In this document: positions 57,594-64,000 of the stretch, in pieces
Numbering within the stretch: position 1 is the stretch's first letter
How the letters are laid out: each line of letters starts with the position of its first letter
Origin: Meconema thalassinum
Taxonomy: Eukaryota > Arthropoda > Insecta > Orthoptera > Tettigoniidae
DNA length: 64,000 nt
Assembly (NCBI GenBank): GCA_946902985.2
Contig: OX336389.2
Coordinates: forward strand, 1,011,809,441-1,011,873,440
Direction: 5' to 3'
The notes under the pieces: generated by a model
Database searches by the model: none
Seen by the model: the letters and a program-made list of their open reading frames with translations, nothing else
What the model was told of the DNA's origin: nothing
Program-made: the position numbers and the translations under genes

Positions 57594-60500
57594 TTGTTTG
57601 AGTCCTCAGTCTTTGACTGGTTTGATGCAGTCCTCCATACCTCCCTGTCCTGAGCTAATCGTTTCATCTCTACATAGCCACCACACCCTACGCCCGAGGC
57701 AATCTGTTTAACATATTCTAACCTTGGTCTACCCCTACAGATCTTGTCCTCGACCCTTCCTTCCATAACTAAGCTTGCTATTCCTGGGTGTCTTAGTATG
57801 TGTCCTACCAACCTATCTCTTCTCTTCATTAGCAGTCGCCAGAAACAACTCTCCTCTCCCACTAGTCTTAATACCTCTTCGCTTGTAACCCTATCCACCC
57901 ATCTGATCTTCATCATTCTCCTGTAACACCACATTTCAAACGCTTCAATTCTCCTCTTTCTGCTGCACCAATAGTCCCAAGTTTCACTTCCGTAGAGTGC
58001 CACGCTCCAGACAAAGGCCTTCAAAAATGACTTCCTAACACCTAAATCTATATTCGATGTCAACATATTCCTTTTCTGTAGAAATGCTTTCCTTGCCTGA
58101 GCTAACCTACATTTTATATCCTCTTTGCTTCGTCCATCACTGGTTATTTTGCTTCCTAAGTAACAGAAGTCTCCTACTTCCTTTAGTTTTTCACCTGCCA
58201 ATTTGATGTCCATAGAGGATTCTGATTTATTTCGGCTGCATTCCAATATTTTTGTTTTACATTTATTAATTTTCATCATGAATTCTTTCCTCAAGACGGA
58301 GTCCATACCATTCAAAAATACATTCAAGTCGGCCAAGATGACTATGTCATTATTTCTCCTTAAATCTTCACTCCCACTTTAATTTTTTCTCCAATTTCCT
58401 TCATTGCTTGTTCAATGTAAAGATTGAAAAGTATGAGTGATACGGTGCAGCCTTGCCCTACACCTTTCTGAATACCAGCTTCTCTCTCGTGTCCTTCAGC
58501 TCGAATGACTGCTGTCTGGTTTCTGTATAGATTGTAGAATTTGTAGGATGCCCTGCTACCCCTGTACTTTATTTCAATCGTTTTCAAAATGTCAAACAAT
58601 TTAGTCCAATCAACGTTATCAAAAGCCTTTTCTAAGTCTACAAATGCCATGAACGTTCTCTTGTCTTTCCTTATTCTACCTCCCAAAATTAGCCTAAGAC
58701 TTAGTACAGCTTCCGTTGTTACATTTCTCCTGAAACCAAACTGGTCTTCACCCAACTCCGTTTCTATCTGGCTTTCCATCCTCTTGTAAATTATACTTGA
58801 AAGGATCTTTGAAGCATGAGTAATCAAGCTGATTGTACGGTAATCTTCACATCTGTCAGCTCCCACTTTCTTCGGTATAGGGATGATAACATTCTTCTTG
58901 AAATCAGAGGGTACCTGACCTGCCTCATAAATCCTACACACCAAGTGAAATAACCTGATCAGACCTTCATCTCCTATGCAGCGTAGCAACTCAATCGGTA
59001 TATCATCTATTCCTGGTGCTTTGTTCCTGCTTAAGTCTTCCAATGCTCTGTCAAATTCTGATCTCAATATTAAATCTCCTTTTGCATCTTCATCAATTTC
59101 CTCCTCCCTTTCCATTACATGACTCTCAATCTCCTTTCCCTTATACAAACACAGCACTTAGTCTTCTTTTCCCCTAAAGTACTCTTAATCCTTCGATAAG
59201 CTGTGTCTACTTTTCCTAATTTCAGACAATTTTCTATACCTGCACATTTCTCTTTCAACCATTCTTCTTTCGCTTCCTTGCACTTCTTATTAACCTAATT
59301 TCTCAGACGTCGGTATTCTGCTTTCCCCTTTTCATCTCTTACATTCTTGTGTTTCCGCCTTTCATCCATCAATTCTAGTATATCCTGAGTGATCCACAGT
59401 TTTCTACCTATTCTTTCTTTCCTACCAATGTTTTCTTCTGCGGATTTTGTTATTTCATTCTTCAAAAGTGTCCATTCGTCTGCAGTTGAAGTTTGTTTAG
59501 GGTTTTTCATTAGTCCTTCCTTTATGCTCTTCTTGAACCTTTCGTTTACATCCTTCTCTTTCAGTCTGTCTATCGTCCACCTTTTTGGCTTTTGCCTTTT
59601 CTTCAGTTTCTTCAACTTTAATCTACATTTCATAACAACCAGATTGTGGTCAGAGTTTATGTCAGCACCGGGATATGTTTTACAATCCAAAATCTGGTTT
59701 CGAAAACTCTGCTTGACCATAATGAAGGCGATTTGGTAACGCCCTGTATCTCCTGGTCTCATCCATGTCTATATTCTTCTATTGTGGTTATTGAATAAGG
59801 TGTTAGCAACGACGAACTCATGCTCGGTGCAGAATTCCACCAGCATGCTTCCTCGATCATTCCTTTCACCTAATCCGAAATCTCCTACTATCTTCTCTTC
59901 TCTTCCTTTTCCTATCACAGCATTCCAATCTCCCATTACTATAACATTTTCATCACCCTTGATATACCTCAGAATGTCATCTATTTCTTCGTAGACCTTT
60001 TCAACATGTTCATCATCAGCTTGACTGGTAGGCATATAGACTTGTACCACTGTGGTGCACGTAGGTTTTGTATTGATATTTGCTACAATAATCCGTTCAC
60101 TATATTGCTCATAATATTCCACCCGCTATCCAAGTTTCCTACTCAATATGAGACCAACCCCTGCTTGGCCATTGTTTGATTTAGTGCTAATGACCCTATA
60201 GTCTCCTGACCAAAAGTCTTCTTCTTCCTGCCAGCGCATTTCACTAATCCCAACCAAATCCAACCTCAACCTATCCATTTCCCTTTCTAAGTTTTCTAAC
60301 CTTCCACTTCCCAGCAGACTTCTAACATTCCACGCTCCGATCCGTAGAATGTCAAATTTCCTCCTTGTCACTTCTGTGATGTTAACCCCCTCTCGAGTAG
60401 TCCCCACCCGGAGATCCGAACGGGGGACTAGTTTACCTCCGGATTGGAATTTTACAAGGGAGGAGGCCATCATCACATGTAATTATGCATAGAGTGGTGC

Positions 60501-60600
60501 ATATCCTCGGGAAGAGCATTACGGCTGTAGTTTCCCGTTGCTTTCAGCAACTTCAGCGTCATCCACAACCGGCATTAACCGTTGGTTAGTGCCGAGTAAT
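57594..60600 (-). mobile_element. LINE copy 2, near full length
   Basis: Same family as copy 1 at 19603-22115, in reverse orientation, and longer: it retains the 5' end of the endonuclease (RIGAWNVRSLLGSGRLENLE at about 60350). The 3' end (ACTCAAACAAC on the coding strand) joins directly to the Tc1 transposase at about 57593. The 5' border is unclear: LINE-like leader sequence continues to at least 60600. I found no target duplication. Confidence 0.8.
57601..60476 (-). pseudogene. LINE endonuclease/reverse transcriptase relic, copy 2 (active site deleted)
   Basis: The endonuclease is nearly continuous from 60476 to 59295, with DLVGISEMRW, VIVMGDWNAVIGKGR and INSDHNLVVMKCRLK. Stops lie at about 60126 and 59769. 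The reverse transcriptase runs from 59157 to 58360 (NKAPGIDDIPIELL, FVDLEKAFDNVDW, QKGVGQGCTVSL). Compared with copy 1, about 24 bases are missing near 58345-58352, and these include the first part of the catalytic FADD motif; only DIVILAD remains. A further deletion of about 75 bases removes the linker just before the RT (near 59150). The C-terminal part continues from 58336 to 57601. This copy cannot be active. Confidence 0.8.
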
Positions 60601-61614
60601 GGCATTCGGACCACAACTAGTGTATGTGGATGTTGTGAAAGTTGCTACTCATAGGATCAGTGCCACTGCACAGTCTCAGTCAGGAAAGCAATTGCAAGCT
60701 ACATCAGTCCTCATCTTGCATTGTACGCCTCGTCATACAGCTGCCTTCGTTTTTTTGCGAGTTTTTGTCCGCGTAACCTGCTTTTCCACTTACCAGTCAT
60801 GTTATACCAACATTTGAGATGGGCCAGTGACGGAATGGGCAGAACCTATTCCTGGGCCCTGAGATTCATTTCTCGCGTTTCTGGAACCGGTTCCATGCGT
60901 ACGCGTAACGCTATCTATGATTACAATAATGTACTGCGTGTACCTCGCAGCCCGAACAGGATGACGTAAGACTAGACACCATTATAGCCTACTGTACTGG
61001 ATGCGAGAAATGTATTATCAGGTACACGTTTTTATTCCGTAGGTTGGACAACATTGGATACTTTGCTATTTCTCTGGCAGTGAGGATATAAAGATAATGG
61101 TTATGTACGAAATTTATGTTATGTCCTCTTGATGATGTTTTGTGGTCTATTAACTGGACTCAGTTCCAGTGAATATAGGCTTGACAAAACATTTCAGATT
61201 TGTTTTAAATTTAAATTGAATTTGTCTACTCCGGGCTTTTCTACCTCCCCGGGCCCCAGGGCCGCAGCCCGTTTGCCCCTTGCTCTCTTCAGGTGTGTGA
61301 GCATCATTGCCGTGTTTTTAATGTATTAAGAAACATATGATCCTTGTAACAAATGTTTCCATTTCTACTACGGGTGGTACCTAACTTAACAAAGGAACGA
61401 CGCGACGGTAAGCTCGAAAGGAAGGCGTTAAATAGCTCAGCGATAACAGCATGATGCTATATTAATTCAGTAGCGCACTATAATTGGCGTAAGAGTTAAA
61501 TCCTCCAAAGAAGGTTTCTAATTCTAAGATTTCTTCCCTTATAACATGGGAAATGTTATACTTTATTTCCAAGGCTAATTTGATGATTTGAACTGATGAA
61601 GTTGTTGACTGGCC
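60601..61614. other. unassigned DNA, possibly LINE leader
   Basis: The first part may be 5' leader of LINE copy 2. The remainder holds no recognisable gene. The missing C-terminal end of the Tc1 transposase was looked for here and not found. Confidence 0.3.
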
Positions 61615-61626
61615 TGTTATAATGTA

Positions 61627-62357
61627 CCCCCCAGGGGCTCACATCTAGTGAGCGTGGGTTGGCGACCACGGGACCCCAGCTGAGTCCGGCATTGCTTCCA
61701 CTTACTTGTGCCGGGCTCCTCTCCGTCTTCTTTCCTGTCGACCTCACTTGGTCAACTCTTGTTCTCTTCCGACCCCGACGGTATTAGGGTATACGAGGCC
61801 TAGGGAGTCTCTTCCTTTCCCGCCTTAATTGGCCCTTGTCTCATCTTTTCTGATTCCCTCCTTCTGCGAGGGGTCAGCCTTCTTTTTCTTTTCCTGTTGT
61901 CTCCTGCCTTCTGCTCAAGGCCCTTAAGGAGGCTGGGTGTATGTGGCCCCACCACGTTTGGTGCACCCTAGATAATGCTACACCCTCAGGGGCTCACGGC
62001 TGGTGAGTTCGGGAGTTGGCGACCCCGAGGGATTCCTGAGCTGGGTCCGTTTTCCCCTTTTGTCCCTTACCTTCGGGGCGGACCCTCTCCTCTTTCACTT
62101 TCCTATCTGCCTTTCATGGCTCTCCTTCCTTCCAAGTCCCTCAATCCGCATTCTTCGAGGGTTGAGGGCATTTCTTTTCCTCCTGTCCTTTATTTGCCTT
62201 ATTCTCCTGTAGTTTTCCATTTCTTCTTCTAGTATGTAGGTTGGTAGTTAGTTTTAGTTTTAAGTTTACATTTCATTTTCATCTTCACGATCACCCAAAC
62301 CATCAGGGGCCGATAGCCAAGATGTTAGGCCCCTTAAAACAACAATTATCATCATCA
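61627..62357 (+). mobile_element. 731-bp retroposon with internal duplication and TCA tail
   Basis: It is flanked by TGTTATAATGTA at 61615-61626 and 62358-62369, a perfect 12-bp target duplication. It has two related modules, at about 61627 and 61975, each with CAGGGGCTCAC, GGTGAG or AGTGAG, GTTGGCGACC and CTGAGTCCG or CTGGGTCCG. The 3' end reads GGGGCCGATAGCCAAGATGT, TAGGCCCCTTAAAACAACAA and a short TCA tail. There are no long frames. The long duplication and simple tail indicate target-primed retroposition by a LINE machinery. It is not obviously tRNA-derived. Confidence 0.8.
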
Positions 62358-62529
62358 TGTTATAATGTAGTCTCTATGAAATATGCACGAGTGCGTTACT
62401 GTGACAGAAACCTTTGATAGGGTAGCTTGTCTACGTAGGCCTACTTAGAGTTATATAGGAATCTTAGTTTGTTGTTGCAAATCTTAGGAATTTATTTTGC
62501 TGCACTTGTGCTGTAGAATTATTCTGGTT

Positions 62530-62905
62530 GTTGCCTTTCGTAGTTTAGGGGTTTGTTTTTAGATCTCTGCCCCATAGGTTCTGGGCTTGATTCCCAGCGT
62601 TTGCAAGAAATGTATTTCTGTTTTGAAGGTTGGAACAGGTTTCACTCAGCTTCGGGAAGGTTCGATTCCCACCTCATCCATCCTAGAAGTGGCTTATAGT
62701 GCTTTCCCATCTCTACTACAGGAAAATACTGGGATGGTACCTTATTTAAGGCCATGACCCCCTTGTTCCCAATCGTAGCTTCAGTTACAAATACATACGC
62801 TAGTACTTACGTCATAACACAGGGCATCAGACAGGTTCGACACACACCCAACTACACGGGAATGATGACCAGAAGGTTACTCGCTCCTGGCCCTTCCCAA
62901 TAATA
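62530..62905 (+). repeat. composite tRNA-derived SINE sequence
   Basis: Two B-box-like sites (GGGCTTGATTCCCAGC at about 62582 and AAGGTTCGATTCCCACC at about 62657) are followed by the body CTTTCCCATCTCTACTACAG and ATACTGGGATGGTACCTTA. The 3' segment (CACCCAACTACACGGGAATG) is also seen at 16905-17215. Confidence 0.55.
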
Positions 62906-63142
62906 GTTACCATTCTTTATTGAACGTTGCTCTTGTTCCTCTAGCTCCTAATTTGGACTCTGTTATCGTTCTGCGGCAGTTTTTGTGGATCTCTGCACGG
63001 AATATTTTTATTTTCTGCAAGGTCGGGCCATAGGAAGTCGTCATGCAATATATCCATTGGGATTATAAATAGATAAGCTACTTTATTACCGTGATTTATT
63101 GCTAGATTAGTGCATCATCGTCCTGGTCAAGAAGAGTGCTAC

Positions 63143-63143
<1 letters not shown>

Positions 63144-63185
<42 letters not shown>

Positions 63186-63412
63186 CATCTTGATTCCGTT
63201 GAAGCATGGTGTAGGCCTTTCAACTAGAAACCCGTTGGTTTTGGTAATGAGAATTAAATGAAAGATGACAATGTCACAAGCACCCAGTCTCCGAGCCAAG
63301 GGCATTGACCAAACGTAGTTAAAATCATACGGCCCGGTCGGGAATCGAACTCGGGGCCCCCTAGGACCAGATACTATTGCTCAATCCAATCGGCCACGAA
63401 ACCGGACACTGC
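63144..63412 (-). repeat. tRNA-derived SINE with AAT tail
   Basis: The minus strand starts with TCCGGTTTCGTGGCCGATTG and then GAGTTCGATTCCCGACC (B-box). It continues with GCTCGGAGACTGGGTGCTTG and ends in an AAT microsatellite at 63144-63183. I found no clear target duplication. Confidence 0.65.
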
Positions 63413-63840
63413 GTTGTATGGTGTCCATGCTTTGAATCCCTCTCCCCGAGCTACGCCAGCCGCTGTGTTGACCTTCTCAATAGAACCTTGGAGCTCGAAA
63501 TTTGCTCTCCTCTCTTTTTCTCGGACCTTCCTTTGCTTTTATTACTTCCTTTGCCTTTGTGGTAGGTTCTCCACTATGAATTAATAAACTATATCCATTC
63601 GTCCTGCAAAATGGTGACTAGTTCACGTGTGGATGTTGATGGAATATGTTTGGGATTCAACTGACACTCCAGCTTGTTTCTGAGATGTTCTATTGAGCTC
63701 AAAACAGAGCTTTGAGCGAGCCAGCTGAGCTCACCTCTGCAACCTGTGTCCATTGGGCGAAGGCGCCCGGTGTAAACTCGGTGCTCTCTACCGGACTGTA
63801 CCTTGTCAGGCGAGCGAGTCCTGCTCTGATTGGTGTTTGG
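63413..63840. other. upstream region of the terminal gene
   Basis: No element recognised. The GC content rises and the sequence between about 63710 and 63840 may hold upstream promoter elements of the gene starting at 63934, but no specific site can be named. Confidence 0.3.
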
Positions 63841-63884
63841 TTTATAGCCCGTGTCACCTCCCAACTGGTCAGCTCTGAGTCAGT
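63841..63884 (+). promoter_or_regulatory. candidate TATA/initiator core promoter
   Basis: TTTATA at 63841-63846 lies 30 bases before the A of GGTCAGCTC (A at 63871), a fair match to the arthropod initiator TCAG; a second TCAGT follows at 63880. This gives a 5' UTR of about 60 bases before the ATG at 63934. The spacing fits a focused insect core promoter. No good downstream promoter element at the expected place. Confidence 0.45.
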
Positions 63885-63933
63885 CAGCAGCTAGTTTAGC
63901 TGGAGAGGCTTGAGTTACGCCAGAATTGCCAAA

Positions 63934-64000
63934 ATGTGGTCACTGGTGGCTATGGCCCTTCTCTGCCACACGGCTGAGCTCAGGACATCTCATGCTCCCC
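63934..64000 (+). CDS. start of a secreted-protein gene (5' partial)
   Basis: The ATG at 63934-63936 is in good context (GCCAAAATG). The first 22 codons read MWSLVAMALLCHTAELRTSH then AP, and the window ends inside the gene. The residues look like a signal peptide: a short N-region, a hydrophobic core LVAMALLC and a plausible cleavage after HTA or nearby. It is preceded by a TATA/initiator promoter at the right distance, and no transposon border lies between. The product is unknown because only the leader is visible. This is the best candidate for a host gene in the window. Confidence 0.5.
   Translation, partial: MWSLVAMALLCHTAELRTSHAP

Overview
This window looks like transposon-rich nuclear DNA from an animal, most probably an insect with a large, repeat-laden genome. 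The evidence is spliceosomal introns with GT/AG borders, several tRNA-derived SINE families with long target duplications, and a dense nest of DNA transposons and retrotransposons. Nothing prokaryotic is present. Only the last 67 bases look like an ordinary host gene: the start of a secreted protein behind a plausible TATA/initiator promoter.

Layout. 1-5556: largely unassigned, with one weak candidate pair of minus-strand exons (3228-3924) and a SINE fragment. 5557-7960: decayed non-LTR element (R4/Dong-like, minus). 8241-14405: decayed mariner (DD41D spacing) whose left terminal repeat is split by a repeat-family insertion, and whose transposase is split by a foldback made of inverted Helitron-like arms around a P-element-like transposase relic and a SINE. 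17331-18247: 917-bp deletion derivative of a mariner. 18838-19478: repeat tract. 19603-22115: LINE copy 1. 23038-24540: two tandem Helitron-like elements, the second carrying a 693-bp insertion. 26205-37171: Ty3/gypsy element (minus) between 2.4-kb direct repeats. 39174-40564: Tc1-like element with only two stop codons.

41836-49146: an ISL2EU-type (PIF/Harbinger-related) two-gene transposon. Its plus-strand two-exon gene encodes a THAP/DDE transposase. A convergent three-exon minus-strand gene encodes a SWIM-like plus YqaJ-nuclease protein and is broken by a SINE. A 1273-bp TA-flanked element carrying a ~104-bp tandem array lies between the two genes.

50385-57593: a Tc1 transposase cut up by a complete 5959-bp Academ-like transposon (zinc-finger/transposase region plus an XPG/PIN-type nuclease), then by a SINE, and abutted by LINE copy 2 (57594 to about 60600, minus). 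61627-63412: retroposons and SINEs. 63841-64000: promoter and first codons of a host gene.

The two DNA transposons that pair a transposase with an accessory nuclease (YqaJ type and XPG/PIN type) are the most interesting systems here. Both are complete enough for their borders, insertion order and damage to be read directly.
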